NCBI GenBank assembly: GCA_947095585.1
Contig: OX352762.1
Location: 50,299,843-50,363,842 of the forward strand
Direction: 5' to 3'
DNA length: 64,000 nucleotides
Source of the DNA: Nephrocerus scutellatus
Lineage: Eukaryota > Arthropoda > Insecta > Diptera > Pipunculidae
A model generated the notes under the pieces. The model saw only the letters and a list, made by a program, of their open reading frames with translations. It made no database searches and was not told where the DNA came from. Below, one piece after another: positions 31,861 to 43,244 of this stretch. Position numbers and translations under genes: made by a program. Position 1 is the stretch's first letter. Every line of letters starts with the position of its first letter.

Positions 31861-33951
31861 ATGATTCCACCATGGAAGTGCCAAACGTTGCATAGTCCGG
31901 GAGAATGTACGGTGCAGAAAGATGTAGGCAAGGAGAAGCTGTTCTGCGTGCTTTGCGGAAAAACGGGACACCCTGCTTCCTGGCGAGGTTGCGAGGTTTA
32001 TAAAAACCTCAACATCCGGCTCCAAGTAACTAAACAAAATACAATTCAAAAAACCAATTATGTTGAAAATTTCGTGAAAACGGGAGTTTCATTTGCTGAT
32101 ATGGCAAGAAATAATATTGGCCTACATACGGTTTCGAATTCTCCAAATGAAAGTTTGGAAAATAAAGTAAACACTCTTGCCAAAGATGTAGCAGATCAAA
32201 AGGTGCACCATCTTGAACATGCTGCGCAGTTCGTTGAATATCAGTGTTTAGATGTAATAGCTGCTTTAAATGTCAATTCCATAATTTCAGTCTCCCGAAG
32301 TGGCGACTTGCTGCGCTTTGTGGAAGACCACATACCGGAAATACTCCTTCTAAACGAGACAAAGCTTAACGCAAGACAATAATTAGAATTTAAGAACTAC
32401 GACTTAATACGGACGGACAGAAAGAACGCGATTCGCGGTGGTGGAACAGCTGTGCTGTTCCGAAAACCACTAAGTTTCAAAACAATTTATAAGAGCGAGG
32501 TTGCAAACTTTAACTGCCTAGAGACTTTATATAATATCCTTCATATAATATCTGCATATACGCCGCCAGCAGATAATCAGTTTAACGTCGAGCTCGAGAA
32601 ATTATTCGAGACACTAGGATTAGATAGTTTAAATAACTATTTCATCCTAGCGGGAGATCTAAACGCGTAACATCAGGCTTGGCTGGACTCAACAGCGAAC
32701 GGAAGAGGCAGCTTTCTTAAGCGCTTTGTTCATGACAACCAGGTCAGATTTAAATTAAAATTATATAGCCCGGTTACACCAAGTTACTCTTCCGGAAACT
32801 CATATTTAGATTTGTGTATTGCAGATGAGCGACTGCAAATAGAAACGGTCCACGATAATAAGATCCCGCTGTTACCGTATGATGGCGACCACAACGCGAT
32901 ACTTATAGTAGCCTCGTTTGCTGACGATTCCATATTCGCCCTCGCAAGCCAACCAGAAATTCCTAAATTAAACTTTAGGAGGACCAACTGGAAGAGGTTT
33001 GAACAACAGGCCACAAGAGAATGCAGAAATAGTATTTCCTTTTCCGAAGTTCCTAACAATAGGAATCTGACGAACGAGTTGTGTGATTTCTGCATACAAA
33101 GACTGAATTCGGTGATTCTGTTGAGTATTAATTCGACATTCCCGAAAATTAAATGCAAAAATTCTACGGAGTGTTATCTAAACCGAGTAATACGTACGTT
33201 ACAGAGCTACAAGAGTTTTCTTGTCACACAAATCAACAGAATACGACGGCAGCTCCCTGGTGTAGTGGGCAACAGTGATCTAATGAGACTCAAGTCCCTT
33301 TTAAGAAATGTGAAGACCCTAGAGGAACAACAATTCCGGAACAGTATCAACAATTATTGGAGGCACCGAGCAGAGAACATTATAAAGTCTGATTCAAGGA
33401 CGATGTTCCCGAAAATAAATCGACTTTATAAGCCTCGTAATGTTCTTACAGTACCGGAATTGAAGATACCAATTACTTTAGGGCATCTCATTTCTCGGGC
33501 GGGAATTAATAGCAGAACGACACCAATCGTTAACAACTACTTTGTTATTGGCGAGGGTGTTGAGAAGCTAAATCTTATTGGATCTCATTTTGAAACAGTG
33601 CACCAAACAGGATGTCTCCCAAGCAATTCTGCAGATATGGTGAACGAGGAATTGCACAGATTTCGTAATCAGCACAATTACTCGGATACTCTTGTACGCT
33701 TCTCAAATGACATGAAAGCGGACGAACTAACGCAAGACCAAACAAACAACTACTTCTCGACGTTGACGGAACTTACTTACATTTTCAGGAAACTGAACAA
33801 CAAGCCCTCGACAGGTTTAGATAACATTCCCAATATTGCGTTAAAACATCTTCCAGTCGAAATCATACGGAAATACTGCGTTATTTTTAATAACTTGCTC
33901 AAAAATCACTACTTCCACTACTACTCTTGCTTAATATCGGGAAAGTTTTAG
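31861..33951 (+). pseudogene. Jockey-like LINE: Gag zinc knuckle joined to endonuclease and RT start
   Basis: One frame holds, in order, the tail of an ORF1 Gag with a CCHC knuckle (CVLCGKTGHPASWRGC), a junction, an APE-type endonuclease, and the first RT motif (FRKLNNKPSTGLDNIPN). The endonuclease has LLLNETKLN with the catalytic Glu, LAGDLNA, a TPSYSSGNSYLDL stretch, and DGDHNAI. Two in-frame TAA stops interrupt it, at 32380-32382 and 32668-32670. The second falls directly after the LAGDLNA motif. In Jockey elements ORF1 and ORF2 are separate, so this Gag-endonuclease fusion implies an internal deletion near 32230. The 3' part is missing after about 33955, where M copy 2 begins. Confidence 0.8.
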
Positions 33952-33989
33952 AAGAAAGAAATGACTGCCACCATAGCTCATCACACACA

Positions 33990-34650
33990 TCATCATCACA
34001 TCACATACAATAAAATAAATAATTTAAGGTGTGATGTAGGTGCATATTGGAGAGTACATATCACAGCCCAAACAGAGTAATGCAACTGCGGCGGTAGTAG
34101 TAGGAGAAGCTAGAGCTGTTAAAAAATTAGGGCGCTTAAGTTTTACAGTTACATTTTCATCCTACGTACCGAACTTCACACAAATCGCTTGTGAAATGGC
34201 TTAGATCCAGAATGACCATATCCCAGAATTTCAATGGGAAGAAATTTTACAGTTTCATATTAGTCCAACATACCTAATTTCATGCGAATCACTTGAGAAA
34301 TTGCAAACCATAATGATCATATTCCAGAAGAACAAGTATTTATAGTCGCATCTTACCACTACATACCGAAATTGCTTTGTTCCCGAAATTCCAGACCATA
34401 ATGACCATATTACAGAATTTCCGTTGGAAGAAGTTTTATAGCCGCATCTTAACCCTACATACCAAATTTCAGACGAATCGCTTGAAAAATTACGTATAGT
34501 TCCCTTAACATGGGACATAACATTGGACACTTAACATTGGACAGAACATTGGACGCTTAACATGGGACAATCCATTGGAAACTTAACATTTGACATAACA
34601 TTTTACTATTTGAACATGCACCCCTTGTAGTGAGACGTTGTCACGTCAAA
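33990..34650 (-). mobile_element. Family M copy 2 (short, diverged)
   Basis: It has the same order of parts as M copy 1: an end block with CACAGCCCAAACAGAGTAAT, then about three diverged 118-bp monomers (34140-34490), short repeats of the ACATTGGACACTTAACATTG kind (34500-34600), and the end GCACCCCTTGTAGTGAGACG to CGTTGTCACGTCAAA at 34650. Confidence 0.75.
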
Positions 34651-34675
34651 TGTCACTTTGCATATATATCTAACC

Positions 34676-35145
34676 TCATCACGCCTAAACCACTGGACGT
34701 AATGAAAGCATATTTACGCCATAAGTTCGTTTGGTGCTCCGATAAGTTTACGCCTTTCTTGGACCTGGTAGGTGGCGCTGGAATCGACATGTCAACCGGC
34801 ATAAAATCCGTCATCACGCTCAAACCACTGTATGTAAAAAAAATATATTTACACCATATGTTCGCTTGGTACTCCGATAAGTTTATGTTTCTTCTTGACA
34901 CAGTAGGTAGCGCTGGATATATTGGGTATATTGTTGAATTAGTGTGTAATAGCATAAGAGCTAAACAACTAGACATATTAAAGGCAAATTTATACCTTAT
35001 GGTCGGTTTTTAATCCTAAATGTTTATCCCTTTTTTGAGTCCTGTAGGTGGCGCTGAAGTCCAAATATTTTTTAAAGTTGTATAAAAACGTTCGTAACAA
35101 AGCCATATTTACACCATATTTTCGTTTGGTACTCCGATAAGTTTA
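34676..35145 (+). repeat. Tandem repeat built on CGCCTAAACCACTGGACGTA, second locus
   Basis: Four diverged units share CACCATATGTTCGCTTGGTA-like, CTCCGATAAGTTTATG and GTAGGTGGCGCTGGA phrases. It is the counterpart of 23816-24215. It starts 26 bp past the end of M copy 2. Confidence 0.75.
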
Positions 35146-35694
35146 TGTATTTTCTTGACCGTCTTTATTTTTATGACCGTATTGATTTTTATGACCGTCT
35201 TGTTTCAAAATTGTTTTGTCTTTGTTCGTTGAAGTTCGTCATGTCCCGTCGATGTTCGATGTCTTTTAGTCACTCGATGACTTGTGCGCATGGCTTGCAT
35301 TTCTCTTATTCGTCATGCAGGTATTGTTCGCATAGGTATGTGTGCTGACAACATTTCAACCCCCGTGAGCTCTGAGGGGATTTCACAAACATTTAAAGCG
35401 GCTAGTTTATTGGCAGGTGTCCGTACTTGGCCATCCTTTGCGCTTTAAGTCCTTGTAATTCGTCATTTTATCCAATGGCTTCTTGCTTGGTTTGGGTCAC
35501 ATATGATGAGAATTTGTTCTTCTTGCAATTATATAGCTACTTCCATCCACTTGTGGCGCTGTAATAGGCTACCACTACCCATCTCTTCCTGATTCTGTCT
35601 TCAGTTTTTTGCTATACGCCATTGTTTCCGTAAACAAATTTTTTGTTCATTCCTCCATGGCGTTTGAGTCCAATTAAAAGAACCTAATAAAAAA
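35146..35694. other. Non-coding spacer
   Basis: No gene is seen. The stretch GATTTTTATGACCGTCTTGT and following at 35186-35285 recurs at 49266-49370, just upstream of another family R copy, so it is probably part of a further dispersed repeat. Confidence 0.5.
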
Positions 35695-36588
35695 ACAACC
35701 CATAAAAATTAAAATTTTTCATCTAAATTCTCTAATCGCAGAAATTGATATGGGAGCCCCTCGATCCTGGGCCATTTTTTTTATTGTAGAAGAAAATCAT
35801 CGAAACAAACATTTGACATCAGATGTTAAAATTGAAAAAGCTCAGATCATTTTATTCTGAGCACTTAGAGCACGCTCATACTCTGAGCAAATAAGAAACA
35901 CGAACATTTATCTTGAGAACTCTTTGACTGCTCTGAACTAATTTATGAAAACGCCAAATGACAGAATATTGTGAAAACTTGTTGTTCTATCTGTAAGTTG
36001 ATATCGACAACAAAAAAAACGACATCAATAAAAATACAATTCAGTATATAATAAAAATGTAAGTTGAAGTAAGCATAAAACATGTATGTCTCGTTTCATT
36101 TGCTGGGTTCATTTGTGCGTGCGCTAAGATTTCTCTCTCTCTCTCCACCACCACCAAAACCATGCAGCGCAGCCGACTGCGCAGCACACACCGCACACAG
36201 TCCATAAAGGGCGACGAATATCTGATGCCAGTATAAATATTTAAAAAATGTATAAGGGCCTGGCGGCCGAACCCGGGACCCGATCACTACCAAATTTTCG
36301 AAAAAGTATTGTTTATGGGGTATACACATGTGTGTAAAATTTGAAGAAAATCGGGTAAATTTTTTAAAATTTTTGTTTGGGAGCCCCCCGACCCCGCAGC
36401 CCGAGGGGCCTCAAAATTTAATAGAAAGTGTTGTCTCCGGAAATACACATGTGTGCAAAATTTCAATAAAATCGGGCCATGGGAAGTGGGTTAAAAATTT
36501 ATCGCAAGAATCCACGACAGACGACCGACGACCGACCGACCGACGACCGACCCACGGGCAAGTGAAGTTAATATAGAGAATTTAAAAA
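35695..36588 (+). repeat. Family R, near-complete reference copy
   Basis: The 5' end is ACAACCCATAAAAATTAAAA, then AAATTCTCTAATCGC. The middle has ATATCGACAACAAAAAAAAC and a TC microsatellite (36132-36145). Two ACACATGTGT modules follow (36325, 36444), then an ACCG tract (36518-36550) and the 3' terminus GAAGTTAATATAGAGAATTT. AAATTCTCTA near the 5' end and TAGAGAATTT at the 3' end are exact inverted complements. The copy encodes nothing. Confidence 0.85.
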
Positions 36589-36603
36589 AGGTTGGGTTTC
36601 ATT

Positions 36604-37972
36604 CTTCATCTTCAGTTGTGTCAATTGGCCAATCAGTTTGTGGTCGGCTTTTGATAATATTTTCCGCTTCAATGATCAACCACCTCCGGAAGCCGGATTT
36701 TCTGGACAGTTAAATACCCCTTCGATATTCGCCTTTGTCATTTCGCACTGAATTTCATTGAGGTTAAGTGTTCGGTTTTTTGGATTTATTTCCTATTTGA
36801 GCCCCGTTGAAATTAGTTCCGTTGTCGCTTCTTATCTTAACTGGAGTACCTCGATAGTTCATAAAGTTTCTAAGTGTCATTATGAATGCATCTGTTGAAA
36901 GATCTTCTGCAACTTCCAAGTGCACAGCTCGAGTAGTTGTAGCAGGTGTATAACGTCTTTCTCTTCGACGACCAACTGTTCCAAATACGGTCCACAATAG
37001 TCAACACCCGTATATGTGAATAGACGAACATATGGCGTTAAACTATCGGGTGGAGTGGATACACTGAAAACCATTTCTTCTTACAGATTTTAAGATTAAG
37101 GAATCCAAAAACGTTGTCGTATTTCGTTAATAGTCAGCTGATCATTCTGATGATGTAAGCGATGATGAAACTAATAAACAATACGGCTAGTGACGATGTG
37201 GCACTGTGGCATTATTATTGGACGTCCATAAGAAGGTAGCGGCAGTACGCGGCATATATTCTTCCTTTAACCATTAACAAATTGTCTGCATCTAAGTACG
37301 GCGTAAGCTGATAAATGTGACTGCTCTTTTGAATGGGCTTGCCGCTTCCGAGTTGTTTAATCTCTGCTTCAAAAGTTTCAGAATATTTGATATATTGGAA
37401 CGGATGTTGTTCTTGATGTCTAATAATAAAGTTGTGCTGAGGTAATTCTTCCTGAAACCAAAGTTTAGACACGTTCTACCAGGTTATTGTGGCATGGCAT
37501 TGTCATCAAGAATACTGGACCTTGAATCCACCGTAAATCGGGATTCAAAATTGTGTAGCTTGTCAGCTCGAGTTGCATTATCTCCAAGGATTAAGTTTGT
37601 CGGCAGCCACAAAATCACAAAATAACGGCTTAGAAATCCTTCCAAAATTCATGGTTTTCTACGATGAGTGCTTTTAGACTTACTCCGAGGAGTGCATCTT
37701 GTAGTTCCAAACGCGGAATCGTCATGCTCTTTATTGGTGCACATGCGTCCTACGCGCAGGTAGCCATCGGCTGCATATGCGAATGAGCTTGCGTCGACAA
37801 AAAAATTGAGTTGATCGTAATCAGTAGATAAGAGTAGGCGAGAGTAACATCGAGGAACTGAAAATTTCATTAAAATTTCATTGAAAATTTCATTATCAGT
37901 TGTCTCCCAACCGCCGCTGTGCTCGGTCGTGCTGCTCTTCAGCACTCGGTTATTAATAAACCACTGCTTCAT
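36604..37972 (-). pseudogene. BEL/Pao pol remnant (RNase H to integrase)
   Basis: Minus-strand pieces in order are: RNase H (FFVDASSFAYAADGYLRVG, 37649-37972), connector (KPIQKSSHIYQLTPYLD then NLLMVKGRIYAA, 37215-37472), the integrase zinc region around 37140-37170, and the integrase core. The core has YTGVDYCGP, TTRAVHLEVAEDLSTDAFI and IRSDNGTNFNGA (36764-37074). A stretch near 36640 (EAENIIKSRP) represents the integrase C-terminal side. Frames change several times. The catalytic Asp in GVDYCGP and the DNGTNF Asp are present. No LTR is attached. Confidence 0.8.
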
Positions 37973-38304
37973 GTTGTGTGTTTGCGCAAAACAATCAACG
38001 GTTCGCGTGATCGGCCGAACAACAAGTGCAAAGTGCAGTGTGTGTGTCCGTGTGCCCCATCCTCAACAGCGCAGCTAAAGAACTTAGTGAAACTTAGCTA
38101 TCGTATGTTTTTCATGCGGCAGTTTGTTTATGATCTAATTCTTTAGCTATAAGAATAACAGATTGTGAGTGTTTGTTTCTTTTGGTAATTTAACTCATTT
38201 TGTCGTCAAGGCATAACACTGGCGACCATTTGTGTTAATAATCCATTTTGAGAAATACCCTTCTCAATTCGGTTAAAAGAAGCGGAAAGTTGTGTTTTGT
38301 GTGT
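37973..38304 (+). other. Spacer with possible LTR end and primer site
   Basis: No gene is seen. At 38206-38227 the sequence GGCATAACACTGGCGACCAT looks like an LTR end (AACA) followed by a TGGCGACC primer site of the tRNA-Arg type used by some Ty3 elements. No second LTR or coding region supports it. Confidence 0.25.
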
Positions 38305-38499
38305 TTGTTTTGACGTGACAACGTCTCACTACAAGGGGTGCATCTTCAAAAAGTCAAATGTTAAATGTCCACTGTTGTGGTCACTGTTAATGCTCACACT
38401 GTTAAATGTCCCACTGTTGTGTACAATGTTAATGCTCACACTGTTAAATGTCCCACTGTTGTGTACAATGCTAATGCTCACATTTTTAAATGTCAGTAC

Positions 38500-39078
38500 T
38501 TTGGGAACTAAGCTATTTCCCAAGAGATTCGCATGAAATTCGGAATGTAGGACTAAGATGTGACTATAAGACTTGTTCCTATGGAAATTCTGGGATCTGG
38601 CCAATAGGGTCTGGGATTTTTGGAACCAAGCCATTTCTCAAGGGATTTGTATGAAGCTCGGAATATAGGTCTAATATGTGACTATAAGACTTGTTCCTAT
38701 GGAAATTCTGGGATCTGGCCAATAGGGTCTGGGATTTTTGGAACCAAGCCATTTCTCAAGGGATTTGTATGAAACTCGGAATGTAGGAATAATATGTGAC
38801 TATAAGACTTGTTCCTATGGAAATTCTAGGATCTGGCCAATAGGGTCTGGGATTTTTGGAACCAAGCCATTTCTCAAGGGATTTGTATGAAACTCGGAAT
38901 GTAGGACTAATATGTGACTATAAGACTTGTTCCTATGGAAATTCTGGGATCTGGCCAATAAGGTCTGGGTTTTTTGGAACCAAGCCATTTCTCAAGGGAT
39001 TTGTATGAAACTCGGAATGAAGGACTAATATGTGACTATAAGACTTGTTCCTATGGAAATTCTGGGATCTGGCCAATA
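38500..39078 (+). repeat. 118-bp satellite block 1 (forward)
   Basis: About five monomers. Period checked between CCATTTCTCAAGGGATTTGT at 38631 and 38749, which is exactly 118 bp. Confidence 0.9.
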
Positions 39079-41466
39079 GGAAACAAGTCTTATAGTCACA
39101 TATTAGTTCTACATTCCGAGTTTCATACAAATCCCTTGAGAAATGGCTTGGTTCCAAAAATCCCAAACCCAAGAATTTCCATAGGAACAAGTCTTATAGT
39201 CACATATTAGTCCTACATTCCGAGTTTCATACAAATCCCTTGAGAAATGGCTTGGTTCCAAAAATCCCAGACCCTATTGGCCAGATACTAGAATTTCCAT
39301 AGGAACAAGTCTTATAGTCACATATTAGTCCTACATTCCGAGTTTCATACAAATCCCTTGAGAAATGGCTTGGTTACAAAAATCCCAGACCCTATTGGCC
39401 AGATCCTAGAATTTCCATAGGAACAAGTCTTATAGTCACATATTAGACCTACATTCCGAGTTTCATACAAATCCCTTGAGAAATGGCTTGGTTCCAAAAA
39501 TCCCAGACCCTAGAATTTCCATAGGAACAAGTCTTATAGTCACATATTAGTCCTACATTCCGAGTTTCATACAAATCCCTTGAGAAATGGCTTGGTTCCA
39601 AAAATCCCAGCCCCTATTGGCCAGATCCCAGAATTTCCATTGAAACAAGTCTTATAGTCACATATTAGTCCTACATTCCGAGTTTCATACAAATCCCTTG
39701 AGAAATGGCTTGGTTCCAAAAATCCCAGACCCTATTGGCCAGATCCTAGAATTTCCATAGGAACAAGTCTTATAGTCACATATTATTCCTACATTCCGAG
39801 TTTCATACTAATCCCTTGAGAAATGGCTTGGTTCCAAAAATCCGAGACCCTATTGGCCAGATCCTAGAATTTTCATAGGAACAAGTCTTATAGTCACATA
39901 TTAGTCCTACATTCCGAGTTTCATACAAATCCCTTGAGAAATGGCTTGGTTACAAAAATCCCAGACCCTATTGGCCAGATCCTAGAATTGCCATAGGAAC
40001 AAGTCTTATAGTCACATATTAGACCTACATTCCGAGTTTCATACAAATCCCTTGAGAAATGGCTTGGTTCCAAAAATCCCAGACCCTAGAATTTCCATAG
40101 GAACAAGTCTTATAGTCACATATTAGTCCTACATTCCGAGTTTCATACAAATCCCTTGAGAAATGGCTTGGTTCCAAAAATCCCAGACCCTATTGGCCAG
40201 ATCCCAGAATTTCCATAGAAACAAGTCTTATAGTCACATATTACTCCTACATTCCGAGTTTCATACAAATCCCTTGAGAAATGGCTTGGTTCCAAAAATC
40301 CCAGACCCTATTGGCCAGATCCTAGAATTTCCATAGGAACAAGTCTTATAGTCACATATTATTCCTACATTCCGAGTTTCATACAAATCCCTTGAGAAAT
40401 GGCTTGGTTCCAAAAATCCGAGACCCTATTGGCCAGATCCTAGAATTTCCATAGGAACAAGTCTTATAGTCACATATTAGTCCTACATTCCGAGTTTCAT
40501 ACAAATCCCTTGAGAAATGGCTTGGTTCCAAAAATCCCAGACCCTATTGGCCAGATCCCAGAATTTCCATAGGAATAAGTCTAATAGTCACATATTAGTC
40601 CTACATTCCGAGTTTCATACAAATCCCTTGAGAAATGGCTTGGTTCCAAAAATCCCAGACCCTATTGGCCAGATCCTAGAATTTCCATAGGAACAAGTCT
40701 TATAGTCACATATTAGTCCTACATTCCGAGTTTCATACAAATCCCTTGAGAAATGGCTTGGTTCCAAAAATCCCAGACCCTATTGGCCAGATCCCAGAAT
40801 TTCCATAGGAGGAAGTCTAATAGTCACATATTAGTCCTACATTCCGAGTTTCATACAAATCCCTTGAGAAATGGCTTGGTTCCAAAAATCCCAGACCCTA
40901 TTGGCCAGATCCTAGAATTTCCATAGGAACAAGTCTTATAGTCACATATTAGTCCTACATTCCGAGTTTCATACAAATCCCTTGAGAAATGGCTTGGTTC
41001 CAAAAATCCCAGACCCTATTGGCCAGATCCTAGAATTTCCATAGGAACAAGTCTTATAGTCACATATTATTCCTACATTCCGAGTTTCATACAAATCCCT
41101 TGAGAAATGGCTTGGTTCCAAAAATCCGAGACCCTATTGGCCAGATCCTAGAATTTCCATAGGAACAAGTCTTATAGTCACATATTAGTCCTACATTCCG
41201 AGTTTCATACAAATCCCTTGAGAAATGGCTTGGTTCCAAAAATCCCAGACCCTATTGGCCAGATCCCAGAATTTCCATAGGAAGAAGTCTAATAGTCACA
41301 TATTAGTCCTACATTCCGAGTTTCATACAAATCCCTTGAGAAATGGCTTGGTTCCAAAAATCCCAGACCCTATTGGCCAGATCCTAGTATTTCCATAGGA
41401 ACAAGTCTTATAGTCACATATTAGTCCTACATTCCGAGTTTCATACAAATCCCTTGAGAAATGGCC
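39079..41466 (-). repeat. 118-bp satellite block 2 (reverse)
   Basis: About 20 monomers in inverted orientation. Some lack the 14-bp TATTGGCCAGATCC segment (39507, 40080). Diagnostic variants recur every 5-6 monomers (TATTATTCCT at 39781, 40357 and 41065), showing higher-order structure. Confidence 0.9.
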
Positions 41467-41487
41467 TCAATTTTTGGATTTTTTTTG

Positions 41488-42690
41488 GATTTTTGGAACG
41501 AAGCCATTTCTCAAGGGATTTGTATGAAACTCGGAATGTAGGACTAATATGTGACTATAAGACTTGTTCCTATGGAAATTCTGGGATCTGGCCAATAGGG
41601 TCTGGGATTTTTGAACCAAGCCATTTCTCAAGGGATTTGTATGTAACTCGGAATGTAGGACTAATATGTTCCTATGGAAATTCTAGGATTTGGCCAATAG
41701 GGTCTCGGATTTTTGGAACCAAGCCATTTCTCAAGGGATTTGTATGAAACTCGGAATGTAGGACTAATATGTGACTATAAGACTTGTTCCTATGGAAATT
41801 CTAGGATCTGGCCAATAGGGTCTGGGATTTTTGGAACCAAGCCATATCTCAAAGGATTTGTATGTAACTCGGAATGTAGGACTAATATGTGACTATAAGA
41901 CTTGTTCCTATTGAAATTCTAGGATCTGGCCAATAGGGTCTGGGATTTTTGGAACCAAGCCATTTCTCAAGGGATTTGTATGATACTCGGAATGTAGGAC
42001 TAATATATGACTATAAGACTTGTTCCTATGGAAATTCTGGGATCTGGCCAATAGGGACTGGGATTTTTGGAACCAACCCATTTCTCAAGGGATTTGTATG
42101 AAACTCGGAACGTAGGACTAATATGTGACTATAAGACTTGTTCCTATGGAAATTCTGAGATCTGGCCAATAGGGTCTGGGATTTTTGGAACCAAGCCGTT
42201 TCTCAAGGGATTCGTATAAAACTCGGAATGTAGGACTAATATGTGACTATAAGACTTGTTCCTATGGAAATTTTTAGATCTGGCCAATAGGGTCTGGGAT
42301 TTTTGGAACCAAGCCATTTCTCAAGGGATTCGTATGAAACTCGGAATGTATGACTAATATGTGACTATAAGACTTGTTCCTATGGAAATTCTGGGATCTG
42401 GCCAATAGGGTCTGGGATTTTTGGAACCAAGCCATTTCTCAAGGGATTTGTATGAAACTCGGAATGTGGGACTTATATGTGACTATAAGACTTGTTCCTA
42501 TGGAAATTCTGGGATCTGGCCAATAGGGTCTGGGATTTTTGGAACCAAGCCATTTCTCAAAGGATTCGTATGAAACTCGGAATGTGGGACTTATATGTGA
42601 CTATAAGACTTGTTCCTATGGAAATTCTATGATCTGGCCAATAGGGTCTGGGATTTTTGGAACCAAGCCATTTTTCAAGGGATTCGTGCC
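41488..42690 (+). repeat. 118-bp satellite block 3 (forward)
   Basis: About ten monomers return to forward orientation after a short junction at 41467-41487 (CTCAATTTTTGGATTTTTTT). Confidence 0.9.
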
Positions 42691-43244
42691 TTTTAATTTA
42701 ATCGTAATATTGGCCACAACCTCAAAGAATTTCACGCCAACCGCGCGTAAAGATTACACGCACATATTTTTTTAACAGCTCTTACTTCTCCTACTACTAT
42801 CGACGCAACTGCATTACTATTTTTGTGCAGTGATATGATATATTTAATATGTACCCACCTCACAATAAATTGTTATGAACATTTAAATCAGCTTATAAAT
42901 TATTTATTCTGTTGTATGTGATGTGATTGATGATCATGTTTGTATGTGAGTTAAAACCAAAAGCTGAATTACTGTGTTTGGGCAGTAATATGCAATATTT
43001 GCAGCAACTTCAAAGTTAGTGGTTATGAACATTAAAATTCGCTTATAAATAATTTATATATAATGTGATGTGATGAGCTACGGTGCAAGTCGTAGGACTT
43101 GTATTTAGTATAGAAATTTTTTTTAATATATCCGTCCTTGTTTATGTCCCACAGACAACAAGATCTTTGTTTTCTTTTCCCGGACAGACGTTGTCACGCT
43201 CAAAACCCACGGCCGTATCTTCGACACAGCCTACCCTGCTCTTT

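Larger units (their letters stand above)
38305..43078 (+). mobile_element. Family M copy 3, expanded, with inverted satellite blocks
   Basis: It starts TTTGACGTGACAACG with CTCACTACAAGGGGTGCAT, then ~60-bp short repeats (38365-38500), a 118-bp satellite of about 35 monomers in three blocks of alternating orientation (38500-42690), and the end block GTGCCTTTTAATTTAATCGT to about 42935. The end block is partly repeated at 42960-43078. Ends and order match M copies 1 and 2. No transposase or RT is present. Confidence 0.75.

Noticed and set aside
34630..35013. 127-codon frame in the CCTAAACCACTGG repeat
   Set aside because: It covers a tandem repeat whose units differ in frame; no protein likeness.
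38500..42690. CRISPR-like array
   Set aside because: Repeats are contiguous 118-bp monomers with no unique spacers, in a eukaryotic context.
43083..43244. Upstream start of the LINE endonuclease frame at 43083
   Set aside because: The first ~50 codons have no likeness to LINE proteins and overlap the dispersed GTGACGCTCAAAA motif; the recognisable part starts near 43245.
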